Source: an uncultured Clostridia bacterium (GTDB taxonomy: Bacteria; Bacillota; Clostridia; Christensenellales; DUVY01). Taken from it: 5,418 bases of DNA. Made by a program: the position numbers and the translations under genes. The stretch is from the NCBI GenBank assembly GCA_937895465.1, contig CALAYY010000099.1, forward strand, positions 1 through 5,418, read 5' to 3'. Shown here piece after piece: positions 1 through 5,418 of this stretch; positions within the stretch are counted from its first letter, which is position 1; each line of letters opens with the position of its first letter. The notes beneath the pieces were generated by a model, which was not told where the DNA came from, did no database searches, and worked only from the letters and a program-made list of their open reading frames with translations.

Positions 1-97
1 TCTCTAATAAATTAGCTATTTCCCTTAAGCTTGTTTTACTTCTTGCTTGCATTTCTTGAACCATTGTTTTCAATTTAATAAAGTAATTAATTAGCAT
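1..97 (-). CDS. Possible 5' end of an unidentified gene, cut by the left edge
   Basis: On the minus strand an open frame starts at an ATG at 95-97, or at an in-frame ATG at 62-64, and stays open to the window edge. An in-frame TAG lies 9 bases upstream of the outer ATG, so the gene cannot begin much earlier. From the inner ATG the peptide reads MVQEMQARSKTSLREIANLL. It is charged and helical, with a 'LREIANLL' stretch that resembles the first helix of a helix-turn-helix, but it is too short to assign. Neither ATG has a convincing ribosome binding site, which counts against it. It would lie downstream of the zinc-ribbon LRR gene on the same strand with a gap of 82-115 bases. It may be chance. 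Confidence 0.3.
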   Translation of the reverse strand, partial: MLINYFIKLKTMVQEMQARSKTSLREIANLLE

Positions 98-179
98 TAT
101 GAAAAACTATCCATTTAGAAGCTCTTTATCTAAAATCTTCTATTCATTACACTATTTTTAATGACTTTATAAAACTTTT

Positions 180-1913
180 CTAATCTGTATAAGGTTTGTC
201 TTCAAAGCCTTTTTGCTTAAGAGACTTTACCTTTTTGTCAAGCCTTCTTTTCCAAAAACGATTAAACCAACCAGCTTTGCCAAACAGCTTTACTATTAAG
301 GGACTGAAAATATAATACATCTTAATAAACAGCCTGCCCACAAAATTTGAGCTTAGCACCTTATCCCTATACCTTCTCAACACAAACACCTGAGGACAGT
401 TATAGCTACCATAAACGGCGGTTGCGATATAACAGCCTTTTTTGGCGGTTGTCATAGCTTCCAATTTTTCAGAGGATAACCGCAGTAAAGAATCAAGATG
501 ATGTTGATCCCTGTACTTTAAAAAAGTTGTAACATTTTTATTAAATATCGATATGTCATAGTCATCTGGAACAAAAATATAGGGACCGACAAATTGGACA
601 GGTTTTGCTGTATACTTATCTGTTCCTGAGGCAAGATTGCCCATACGTGCTATTCTTTCATTTGATCTTCCTTGAGATACTGAATAATCCAAATATGCCA
701 TTCCATTAATAAATGCATCGGAGTCGCAGAGTGCTATCTTGGTGCCTTGAGTAATTATAATTTTAGACGATGGAAATGATGTACTATAGCCAGAACGGGC
801 AAAAGCGTGTTTTCCGATATATTGTATATCACCCTGCAAATATATCCTATCTGCATTGCAGTTATAAAAAGCCTCTTGCTCTACTCGCCTAATACTTGAC
901 GGAAGCCGTATAGAGGATTTTAATTTGGAACATTTTGCAAACGCACTTTTACCTATTACGGTAATATTGCTTGGCTCTTCAAAAGTTATAGAAGTTATAT
1001 CTGGAAATTTATCACCCCAATTATCGGGAATGCTCTCTATTTCCTTAGTAAAGGTAAAACTATCTGCTTTGCTGGGCGGGACTTTATTTTGAGCGTTATC
1101 TAATACCCCAACAACTTTTTTGCCTTCAATTTCTGACGGAAAGGTTGTATAAACATTTCCTGTATAATCGTATATTACAATGCCCGAAGTAGTATCTGCA
1201 TAAATAAAATTACCGAATTTCTTATCTTTTTCTATGACACCCGCAACTATTTTGTTTCTATCTATTGACCAATTAGAAGGCACAGTATCAGCTTTGGCAA
1301 ATATTATAGGTGCTTTGTCAAAATTAAATTTACCCAAAACCTTAACACTATCAGGGATAATAACTGATTTTACGCAGGAAAAAGCCCAATCGGCTATATT
1401 TTCTAATCCGTCAGGAAGATTTATATCCTCAAGTTCCACATTATGAAATGCATTATGACCTATCGATTTTAACTGGCTTCCATGCTCAAAAGTAACAGAG
1501 TCCAAATGTGTTTTAAAACTAAATTGAAATGCTTGCTTGTCTATATGTATGACGCTTTTTGGTATAAAAATTGATGTAGGTTTCCAATCTGAATCAAAAA
1601 TTCTGGATGCGATGTGCGTAATACCGTCAGGCACCTTGAAGTCTGGTATTTTTCCGTTATATTTTACAAGAGTAGTACCTTCAATTACAAAAAACTTATT
1701 AAGCTCATCATTAAAGACATTGACTACAGCGTTCCCTGTAATGTTAGTTGTGTTAGATACTGTAGTATTGTGAGTATGATAAGTATTATAATTATTAATA
1801 GCTTTTTCTGTGATAAAAGCCGTTCCGCAAAAAGAGCAAATACCTGCTTCTTGTGTATCGTCAACCTCAATCTTGCCTCCGCACTTAGTGCAGGCAGCCG
1901 CTACCAAACCCAT
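180..1913 (-). CDS. Zinc-ribbon, BspA-type leucine-rich repeat protein with C-terminal CFI-box domain
   Basis: A mosaic protein of unknown function. Numbering is from the outer ATG at 1928 (582 codons). Cys13, Cys16, Cys31 and Cys34 form a CxxC...CxxC zinc ribbon. Residues 45-66 are an Asn/Thr-rich linker. Roughly residues 85-220 and 290-395 carry irregular repeats of the LRR_5 (BspA-like) kind, with lines such as 'IPDSVKVLG' and 'LPSSIRRVEQEAFYNC'. Residues 499-508 read CYIATAVYGS and open a conserved C-terminal domain rich in Arg/Lys and aromatics, with a possible membrane-associating stretch near 534-551. No signal peptide is seen and the N-terminus is a zinc ribbon, so it is probably cytoplasmic or on the inner membrane face, unlike secreted BspA proteins. 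The start at 1913 (577 aa) is preferred: GGGGGA lies 7 bases before this ATG, whereas the ATG at 1928 has only an A-rich leader, and related proteins typically begin 'MxLVxAxCxxCG'. The domain reading is solid; the function is not known. Confidence 0.9.
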   Translation of the reverse strand: MGLVAAACTKCGGKIEVDDTQEAGICSFCGTAFITEKAINNYNTYHTHNTTVSNTTNITGNAVVNVFNDELNKFFVIEGTTLVKYNGKIPDFKVPDGITHIASRIFDSDWKPTSIFIPKSVIHIDKQAFQFSFKTHLDSVTFEHGSQLKSIGHNAFHNVELEDINLPDGLENIADWAFSCVKSVIIPDSVKVLGKFNFDKAPIIFAKADTVPSNWSIDRNKIVAGVIEKDKKFGNFIYADTTSGIVIYDYTGNVYTTFPSEIEGKKVVGVLDNAQNKVPPSKADSFTFTKEIESIPDNWGDKFPDITSITFEEPSNITVIGKSAFAKCSKLKSSIRLPSSIRRVEQEAFYNCNADRIYLQGDIQYIGKHAFARSGYSTSFPSSKIIITQGTKIALCDSDAFINGMAYLDYSVSQGRSNERIARMGNLASGTDKYTAKPVQFVGPYIFVPDDYDISIFNKNVTTFLKYRDQHHLDSLLRLSSEKLEAMTTAKKGCYIATAVYGSYNCPQVFVLRRYRDKVLSSNFVGRLFIKMYYIFSPLIVKLFGKAGWFNRFWKRRLDKKVKSLKQKGFEDKPYTD

Positions 1914-1943
1914 ATTTAATTCCCCCATTCTTTTGATTAATTA

Positions 1944-1962
1944 TAATCTTATGCTAAGATTA
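1944..1962. promoter_or_regulatory. Perfect 8-bp inverted repeat upstream of the zinc-ribbon LRR gene
   Basis: TAATCTTA (1944-1951), a 3-base spacer TGC, then TAAGATTA (1955-1962) form a perfect dyad. It ends 30 bases before the preferred start at 1913. The position and the short spacer fit an operator for a dimeric regulator better than a terminator, since no T-run follows on the minus strand. TTTACA-like and TAATCT-like hexamers lie nearby on the minus strand but do not make a convincing promoter. In AT-rich DNA the dyad could be chance, although 8 of 8 matches around a 3-base centre is uncommon. Confidence 0.4.
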
Positions 1963-2019
1963 CCATATTTTAACATTATTTGTAAACCCATATTCTATAC
2001 AAACTAAGCTTATGATTTT

Positions 2020-2040
2020 GTTAAAAAAGCCCCTTTTAAC
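2020..2040. repeat. Small inverted repeat GTTAAAA...TTTTAAC
   Basis: Two 7-base arms (2020-2026 and 2034-2040) flank a 7-base loop, AAGCCCC. On the minus strand it reads as an A-rich arm, GGGG, then a T-run, so it could act as a weak intrinsic terminator or attenuator in the leader of the zinc-ribbon LRR gene. Its few G-C pairs make this doubtful. Confidence 0.25.
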
Positions 2041-2068
2041 TCATTAACCATATTGTTCTCTTAATTAT

Positions 2069-2104
2069 CTTGGCATTTTAATAAATATTTGTTTTTATGC
2101 CAAG
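2069..2104. repeat. Inverted repeat CTTGGCAT...ATGCCAAG
   Basis: Perfect 8-base arms at 2069-2076 and 2097-2104 surround a 20-base AT-rich loop. The arms contain four G-C pairs each, unusual for this AT-rich gap. The wide loop argues against a terminator. It may be a split operator or an RNA stem in the leader of the downstream minus-strand gene. Confidence 0.35.
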
Positions 2105-2120
2105 TATCACGTCTCCTTAA

Positions 2121-2154
2121 CAAAAGAATATGGTGCTTTTGCCATATTCTTTTG
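2121..2154. terminator. Hairpin with 13-bp perfect stem; possible terminator after the membrane-protein gene
   Basis: CAAAAGAATATGG (2121-2133) and CCATATTCTTTTG (2142-2154) pair perfectly across an 8-base loop. It lies 157 bases past the stop of the membrane-protein gene, on that gene's downstream side. The 3' arm ends in TTTTG on both strands, so the T-run is short and the stem AT-rich. A bidirectional or weak terminator is the simplest reading; a protein-binding dyad or leader RNA element is possible. Confidence 0.45.
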
Positions 2155-2311
2155 ATCTTTAAATTTATTAAAAAGCTCGCAAATTCTATCTTTTGTAAAA
2201 AGAACAATTAAAGCTTATATTGCTAAAAGACTAAAGACTGATTTTCTAACAGCAGACCGTATTGATTAAAATCTTACTTCATACTTCTTGCCTATCAAAA
2301 CGCCCAAAAGT

Positions 2312-3199
2312 CTATGCTATATTGCCTATGGATAATGAAGGCTCTTGTATACTTCTTAATATCATACTTGAAGATATAATTGCTAATAACCCAAATAATG
2401 ATGTCATAACTATCATTGGCAGAGTTCCGGATATTCCTGCTAATTGCATGGAGATTCCTTTTGATAAGAGAGCAATCATTATTAAGGCATTACTGATTGT
2501 TGAAATGGGTGCGAGTAAAAAACCAAAAGCCTTTTTCCTAACCAAAAGCAACCCTGATAAAAACATTCCAGGTAAGAAAAACGCCAAATCAAATGCCTGA
2601 ACCGCTAATGTTGTACCAAGCTCCACTTCTATAGGAATTGAACCGTTTATAAGCGTCGGAAGAACTCTAGCAAGCCACAATAGCCCTATTATTGTTGTAG
2701 AGAACATAAGATATCCCCCTACAAACTTCTTAGGAAGCTTTTTATTATAGGCTGAAGATAATTTTTCAAAATCAAAATTTAATAATGTTAAAATAAATGC
2801 AAAAAGACTGGTTGACATGAGTAACACATAAACTAAAAACAGCCTATTGTACATTGCAATAAATGTGTACATCATGTATGTAATTAAAAAATAGCCCAAT
2901 GATCCAGCAAGCAAAATTTTTCCTTTTAATAATCCCTTTCTTGCCATAATAAGAGAGATGATAAGCAATGGTATTCCAAAAGCTAGCGTTATAATATCTT
3001 GGGGTATAGCTTGCATAACGGCTGCAAAAGTATTATTACTATATATACCTTTGCCATAGATAGTTACTACCTGCCCAAATATAGTAGTAAACTCATGTTC
3101 CCCTGAACCCTTATTGGTAAATATTCCAAAGGCTGTCGCAATTAATGATAGAATAGAAACGCCTAGAACCAGTAAACTTATTGATCTCTTAAATTTCAT
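2312..3199 (-). CDS. Conserved multi-pass membrane protein of unknown function
   Basis: A 295-residue integral membrane protein with about eight hydrophobic helices, roughly at residues 6-27, 67-86, 92-112, 118-141, 160-185, 200-221, 224-247 and 259-282. Between helices 1 and 2 lies a polar loop (about 28-66) containing 'FGQVVTIYGKGIYSNN'. This is followed by 'PQDIITLAFGIPLLIIS' and then a basic turn (ARKGLLKGK). This pattern recalls a family annotated only as hypothetical membrane protein in other low-GC bacteria; that is recollection, not a search. There is no transporter signature, catalytic motif or lipobox, so no function is given. The start is well supported: AGGAGGG (3209-3215) lies 9 bases upstream of the ATG, and the frame ends in TAG. 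It is flanked by gaps of 255 and 383 bases, so it is probably monocistronic. Confidence 0.85.
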   Translation of the reverse strand: MKFKRSISLLVLGVSILSLIATAFGIFTNKGSGEHEFTTIFGQVVTIYGKGIYSNNTFAAVMQAIPQDIITLAFGIPLLIISLIMARKGLLKGKILLAGSLGYFLITYMMYTFIAMYNRLFLVYVLLMSTSLFAFILTLLNFDFEKLSSAYNKKLPKKFVGGYLMFSTTIIGLLWLARVLPTLINGSIPIEVELGTTLAVQAFDLAFFLPGMFLSGLLLVRKKAFGFLLAPISTISNALIMIALLSKGISMQLAGISGTLPMIVMTSLFGLLAIISSSMILRSIQEPSLSIGNIA

Positions 3200-3208
3200 T
3201 TATAGGCA

Positions 3209-3215
3209 CCCTCCT
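3209..3215 (-). promoter_or_regulatory. Ribosome binding site of the membrane-protein gene
   Basis: AGGAGGG on the minus strand, 9 bases before the ATG at 3199. It is close to the full Shine-Dalgarno consensus and fixes the start. Confidence 0.85.
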
Positions 3216-3302
3216 AGAAAAGTTTTTATATCAATATATTACCATATATTTACAAATAAATACTAATCTAACTTGACCAAAAAGCCCAATAAAATTCAAA
3301 AA

Positions 3303-3335
3303 CTAATTCAATAATTCTGCTGCATCCTCTGACAT
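3303..3335 (-). CDS. Possible 10-residue peptide ORF with good ribosome binding site
   Basis: On the minus strand AAGGAG (3341-3346) stands 5 bases before an ATG. The frame reads MSEDAAELLN and then TAG. It lies between the yeiH terminator and the membrane-protein gene, and so could be a leader peptide for the latter, whose ATG is about 100 bases further on. It could equally be the remnant 5' end of a lost gene, or chance. The peptide is acidic and helical and shows no run of one amino acid, so a classic attenuation leader is not indicated. No longer reading is recovered by ignoring the stop: the frame continues about 23 codons and stops again. Confidence 0.3.
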   Translation of the reverse strand: MSEDAAELLN

Positions 3336-3366
3336 CTATTCTCCTTATCATCAAGGTTTTTTAATA

Positions 3367-3408
3367 AAAAATATCGATTCTAAACGGCGGTTTAAAATCG
3401 ATATTTTT
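3367..3408 (-). terminator. Long hairpin terminator after yeiH
   Basis: A 19-position stem (3367-3385 with 3390-3408) has one C-A mismatch at 3380/3395 and a GGCG loop. The outer part is AAAAATATCGATT paired with AATCGATATTTTT. On the minus strand the hairpin is followed by a T-run, as expected for an intrinsic terminator. It begins 46 bases after the yeiH stop codon. The A-run and T-run are nearly symmetrical, so it may also stop transcription from the other direction. Confidence 0.8.
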
Positions 3409-3454
3409 AATATGATTTAGAGATTGCTTCTCTTTATTTTTTTGAAATACGCAA

Positions 3455-4474
3455 TTAACTCATAAAATACAAAATCATACCTTGAGCAAATAAGGAAACA
3501 ATTACCACTGCTACGTCTATTACCACGCCTGCAACCATAGGTTTAACACCCACTCCAGCAACTTCTTTAAAGCTTGTCTTTAGTCCAATAGCTCCAAGTG
3601 CTGTAGGTAAGAAGAACTTTGCTAGATCAGTTATGGTGCTTACTGCGGGTTGAGGAATAAGTCCGCTGCTTCTGATACCTACAACTGCAAGAAATCCAAG
3701 TATAAACCAAGGAAATATTTTGCTCACTTTAATTTTTTCTTGTTTTTGAAATCTGCTAATCTGCATCTTCTTTTTTGTATGAATCCAAGAAAAAATAAGC
3801 ACTATGGGCACGATAAATAATGTCCGTGTTAATTTTACGATTGTTGCAAGTGCCCCTGCTGCATCAGAAAAAGCATATCCCGCAGCCACAACAGAAGAAG
3901 TATCGTTTACTGCTGTTCCTATCCAAAGCCCATAGGATGTATCGCTAAGACCTATTAATTTACCTATCCAAGGAAAGGCAATAACTGTCAGAAGATCAAA
4001 AATAAAAGTGGCAGAAAGTGCATAAGCAATTTCCCTGTCATCTGCTTCAATCACGGGACCGAGCGTTGCTACGGCAGTTCCGCCGCAAATTGCTGTGCTG
4101 GTTGATAGCAAGTTAGAAAGTTTCCAGTTAATTTTAAATATCTTACGGCAAATGTATCCTACTCCATAAGCAGTAGTAAGAGTAAACAACATAAGTATCA
4201 AAGCATATTTTCCTGCCTGAAAAACTTGGGAAAAACTTAAAGTGATACCTGTTAGTATGATTCCAATACGCAGCATTCTATTAGAAGTCCAATTAATACC
4301 TTGTCCAAAAAGCTTATATTTTGATATAACAGGATTAAGCAGCATCCCCAATAATAATGAAATTAATGCAATTCCGATCAAATCAATCGGAAGCACTTTA
4401 TTAATTACTATAGCAACTAAGGCAATTGCAATGCATAGCAATATTCCAGGAAGTATTGATTTTATTTTAGCCAT
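3455..4474 (-). CDS. yeiH: YeiH-family putative sulfate/sulfite exporter
   Basis: A 339-residue inner-membrane transporter of the YeiH (UPF0324) family, annotated as putative sulfate exporter; E. coli YeiH is of similar length, so this one is full size. About ten hydrophobic helices are visible. Family hallmarks are present: STAICGGTAVATLGPVIEAD at about 126-145, then 'REIAYALSATFIFDLL', 'LWIGTAVNDTSSVVAAGYA' at 183-201, 'KLTRTLFIVP' at 214-223, and 'ALGAIGLKTSF' at 292-302. A basic cytoplasmic loop spans about 231-252. The start is fixed by AAGGAGA (4483-4489), 8 bases before the ATG. The gene lies divergent to a LysR-family gene 107 bases away, the arrangement seen for yeiH and yeiE, so control by that regulator is likely. 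The substrate is inferred from the family name only; sulfite or another small anion is equally possible. A strong terminator follows, so it is probably transcribed alone. Confidence 0.9.
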   Translation of the reverse strand: MAKIKSILPGILLCIAIALVAIVINKVLPIDLIGIALISLLLGMLLNPVISKYKLFGQGINWTSNRMLRIGIILTGITLSFSQVFQAGKYALILMLFTLTTAYGVGYICRKIFKINWKLSNLLSTSTAICGGTAVATLGPVIEADDREIAYALSATFIFDLLTVIAFPWIGKLIGLSDTSYGLWIGTAVNDTSSVVAAGYAFSDAAGALATIVKLTRTLFIVPIVLIFSWIHTKKKMQISRFQKQEKIKVSKIFPWFILGFLAVVGIRSSGLIPQPAVSTITDLAKFFLPTALGAIGLKTSFKEVAGVGVKPMVAGVVIDVAVVIVSLFAQGMILYFMS

Positions 4475-4482
4475 TAATGATT

Positions 4483-4489
4483 TCTCCTT
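4483..4489 (-). promoter_or_regulatory. Ribosome binding site of yeiH
   Basis: AAGGAGA on the minus strand with 8-base spacing to the ATG at 4474; it supports that start. Confidence 0.8.
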
Positions 4490-4501
4490 TGTGTCTTATT
4501 G

Positions 4502-4507
4502 ATTTTA
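4502..4507 (-). promoter_or_regulatory. Candidate -10 box for yeiH
   Basis: TAAAAT on the minus strand, five of six matches to TATAAT, placed about 28 bases before the yeiH start. The hexamer 17 bases upstream (TTAATT) is a poor -35. A weak -35 is common at promoters that need a LysR-type activator, but this is inference. Confidence 0.35.
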
Positions 4508-4520
4508 ACACACTTTTGTT

Positions 4521-4535
4521 ATAAAATTAAATTAT
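4521..4535. promoter_or_regulatory. Candidate LysR-type operator (ATAA-N7-TTAT)
   Basis: A dyad ATAA, seven bases, TTAT fits the T-N11-A form typical of LysR-family binding sites (T at 4522, A at 4534). Its centre at 4528 is 54 bases from the yeiH ATG and 54 bases from the lysR TTG, exactly midway. A second, longer dyad, TTATAAAA / TTTTATAA (4519-4526 and 4540-4547), overlaps it. The intergenic DNA is very AT-rich, so such matches arise easily by chance; the central position is the main support. Confidence 0.4.
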
Positions 4536-4542
4536 TGTTTTT

Positions 4543-4548
4543 TATAAT
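4543..4548 (+). promoter_or_regulatory. Candidate -10 box for the LysR-family gene
   Basis: A perfect TATAAT lies 33 bases before the TTG start. No good -35 stands at 16-18 bases; the nearest, TTGTTA at 4516-4521, is 21 bases away. The candidate operator at 4521-4535 lies between the two, a placement that would suit autorepression. Confidence 0.4.
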
Positions 4549-4566
4549 GCTATAAATATTTTTTAT

Positions 4567-4573
4567 AGGAGGT
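4567..4573 (+). promoter_or_regulatory. Ribosome binding site that fixes a TTG start
   Basis: AGGAGGT, a perfect Shine-Dalgarno match, lies 8 bases before TTG at 4582. The only nearby ATG (4598) is out of frame with the LysR protein, so the TTG is the start. Confidence 0.85.
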
Positions 4574-4581
4574 GTCGGCTT

Positions 4582-5418
4582 TTGATTGATTTTAGACATG
4601 AGACTTTTTTAGCGTTGTGTGCAATTAAGAACTATACAAAAACAGCAGAGCATTTGTTTATAACTCAGCCTGCTGTGACACAACATATTCAATTTTTAGA
4701 AGAGAAGTATAATTGCAAATTGTTTTATTATAAGGATAAGAAATTAAACCTTACATTTCAGGGAGAGCGGTTAAAAGAATTTCTTACACGCATTACAGCA
4801 GACACTGCTCACTTTAAGAGAAATATAGAAAATGCAGATTTTTCTGAGGAGCATATTATTTTTGGTGCCACTCTTTCAATTGGTGAGCACCTTATGCCTA
4901 AGGTGTTAACCGAGCTATTACAAAAAAACCCCAGATTAAAAATACACATGGAAGTGGGAAACACCCAAGTTTTATTGGAAAAATTGCGAAAAGGTGAAAT
5001 TGATTTTGCCGTAGTAGAAGGTGTTTTTGATAAGTCAGATTATCATTCTATGCTGTTTAGCTTAGAAAAATTTGTTCCTGTTTGTGCGCCAAAGTCTTTT
5101 TTAGCCAATCAAAAAGTTGATTTCAGCGAGATACTGCAATCTTCTTTAATTATCAGAGAAGAGGGTTCGGGAACAAGACAAATCTTTGAAAATATATTAA
5201 AGCAATATAACTATTCTATAAACAGCTTTAAAAACTTTATTGAAATCGGAAATATGGCCGCCATAAAAAATTTGGTCGCAAGCAATATTGGTATTACATT
5301 CTTATACGAAATAGTGGCACAAAAAGAAATACAACAAGGGCAATTATCCAAAATTGATATTTTTGGATTTGATATAACAAGAGAATTTAATTTTGTTTTC
5401 TTAAAAGACAGCGTTTTC
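4582..5418 (+). CDS. LysR-family transcriptional regulator, 3' end beyond the window (YeiE/CysL-like)
   Basis: An open frame of 279 codons begins with TTG and runs without a stop to the window edge. Family members are usually about 290-300 residues, so only the last few residues are missing. Residues 5-65 form the winged helix-turn-helix: 'FLALCAIKNYTKTAEHLFIT', then 'QPAVTQHIQFLEEKY' and 'KLFYY'. A linker helix runs to about 88. The ligand-binding domain starts near 92 ('IIFGATLSIGEHLMPKVL') and includes 'GEIDFAVVEG' at 138-147 and 'REEGSGTR' at 192-199, a motif common in the CysL/YeiE branch of the family. It is divergent to yeiH and most likely controls it, probably sensing a sulfur oxyanion or related anion; the ligand is inference from context. 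TTG is a weaker start codon and, with a perfect ribosome binding site, may keep the level modest. Confidence 0.92.
   Translation, partial: MIDFRHETFLALCAIKNYTKTAEHLFITQPAVTQHIQFLEEKYNCKLFYYKDKKLNLTFQGERLKEFLTRITADTAHFKRNIENADFSEEHIIFGATLSIGEHLMPKVLTELLQKNPRLKIHMEVGNTQVLLEKLRKGEIDFAVVEGVFDKSDYHSMLFSLEKFVPVCAPKSFLANQKVDFSEILQSSLIIREEGSGTRQIFENILKQYNYSINSFKNFIEIGNMAAIKNLVASNIGITFLYEIVAQKEIQQGQLSKIDIFGFDITREFNFVFLKDSVF

Larger units (their letters stand above)
1929..2311. other. 383-bp gap without a convincing gene; several inverted repeats
   Basis: No frame here has a supported start and a useful length. The gap holds four inverted repeats: 1944-1962, 2020-2040, 2069-2104 and 2121-2154. It also holds an orphan AAGGAG on the minus strand (2113-2118), where the only near start is a GTG two bases away that opens a 10-codon frame. 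Transcription of the zinc-ribbon LRR gene must begin here or upstream. The 3' end of the membrane-protein mRNA probably lies here too. No known riboswitch or T-box pattern was recognised. Confidence 0.6.

Noticed and set aside
1234..2007. Several plus-strand open frames of 65-101 codons opposite the LRR gene (1234-1446, 1537-1773, 1614-1919, 1810-2007)
   Set aside because: Four short plus-strand frames overlap one another and almost all lie antisense to a long, well-supported gene. Their products show no domain features.
2010..2051. Minus-strand 13-residue frame (MVNELKGAFLTKS) as a leader peptide of the LRR gene
   Set aside because: The upstream AAGAGA is a poor ribosome binding site and the frame simply spans the small inverted repeat at 2020-2040; no run of regulatory codons.
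2081..2118. Orphan AAGGAG on the minus strand (2113-2118) as the start of a small gene
   Set aside because: The GTG is only two bases away and gives a 10-codon frame; the TTG nine bases away meets a stop after two codons.
2262..2600. Plus-strand frame of 112 codons
   Set aside because: Mostly antisense to the membrane-protein gene, which has a strong ribosome binding site and clear helices; the plus-strand product looks like the reverse of a hydrophobic gene.
3216..3300. Promoter of the membrane-protein gene
   Set aside because: TTGTAA-like and TAATAT-like hexamers occur on the minus strand, but no pair has both fair matches and 16-18 base spacing.
4242..4502. Plus-strand frame of 86 codons
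   Set aside because: Antisense to the 5' part of yeiH, with no family features.
1..5418. CRISPR array, tRNA, rRNA, insertion sequence or attachment site
   Set aside because: No regularly spaced repeats, cloverleaf, transposase frame, terminal inverted repeats or flanking direct repeats were seen.

Overview
The window is AT-rich and has strong AGGAGG-type ribosome binding sites, one TTG start and short intergenic regions. This suggests a low-GC Bacillota genome, most likely a clostridium-like anaerobe. No species can be named from the sequence alone. I see no rRNA, tRNA, CRISPR array, transposase or integrase.

Layout from left to right. Positions 1-97 may hold the first codons of a minus-strand gene that runs off the left edge (weak). 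Positions 180-1913 hold a minus-strand gene for a cytoplasmic-looking mosaic protein: an N-terminal four-cysteine zinc ribbon, BspA-type leucine-rich repeats, and a C-terminal domain opening with CYIATAVYGS (the 'CFI-box' type). Its start is best placed at 1913, not at the outer ATG at 1928. Positions 1929-2311 are a 383-bp non-coding gap with several inverted repeats. Positions 2312-3199 (minus) encode a conserved membrane protein of about eight helices with no assigned function. Positions 3200-3454 hold a 10-codon ORF with a good ribosome binding site and a long hairpin that should terminate the next gene. Positions 3455-4474 (minus) encode a YeiH-family putative sulfate/sulfite exporter. 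From 4582 to the right edge (plus) runs a LysR-family regulator that begins with TTG and is cut only by the window end.

The clearest functional unit is the divergent yeiH / lysR pair around a 107-bp intergenic region. This matches the YeiH-YeiE arrangement of enterobacteria, in which a LysR protein controls the neighbouring transporter. A dyad of the form ATAA-N7-TTAT lies exactly midway between the two start codons and is the best candidate operator. The other genes share the minus strand but are separated from yeiH and from each other by gaps of 255 and 383 bp. One of these gaps holds a clear terminator, so they are probably separate transcription units. The most unusual item is the zinc-ribbon / LRR / CFI-box protein, whose role is unknown. 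I did not find strong evidence of a wholly new multi-gene system.
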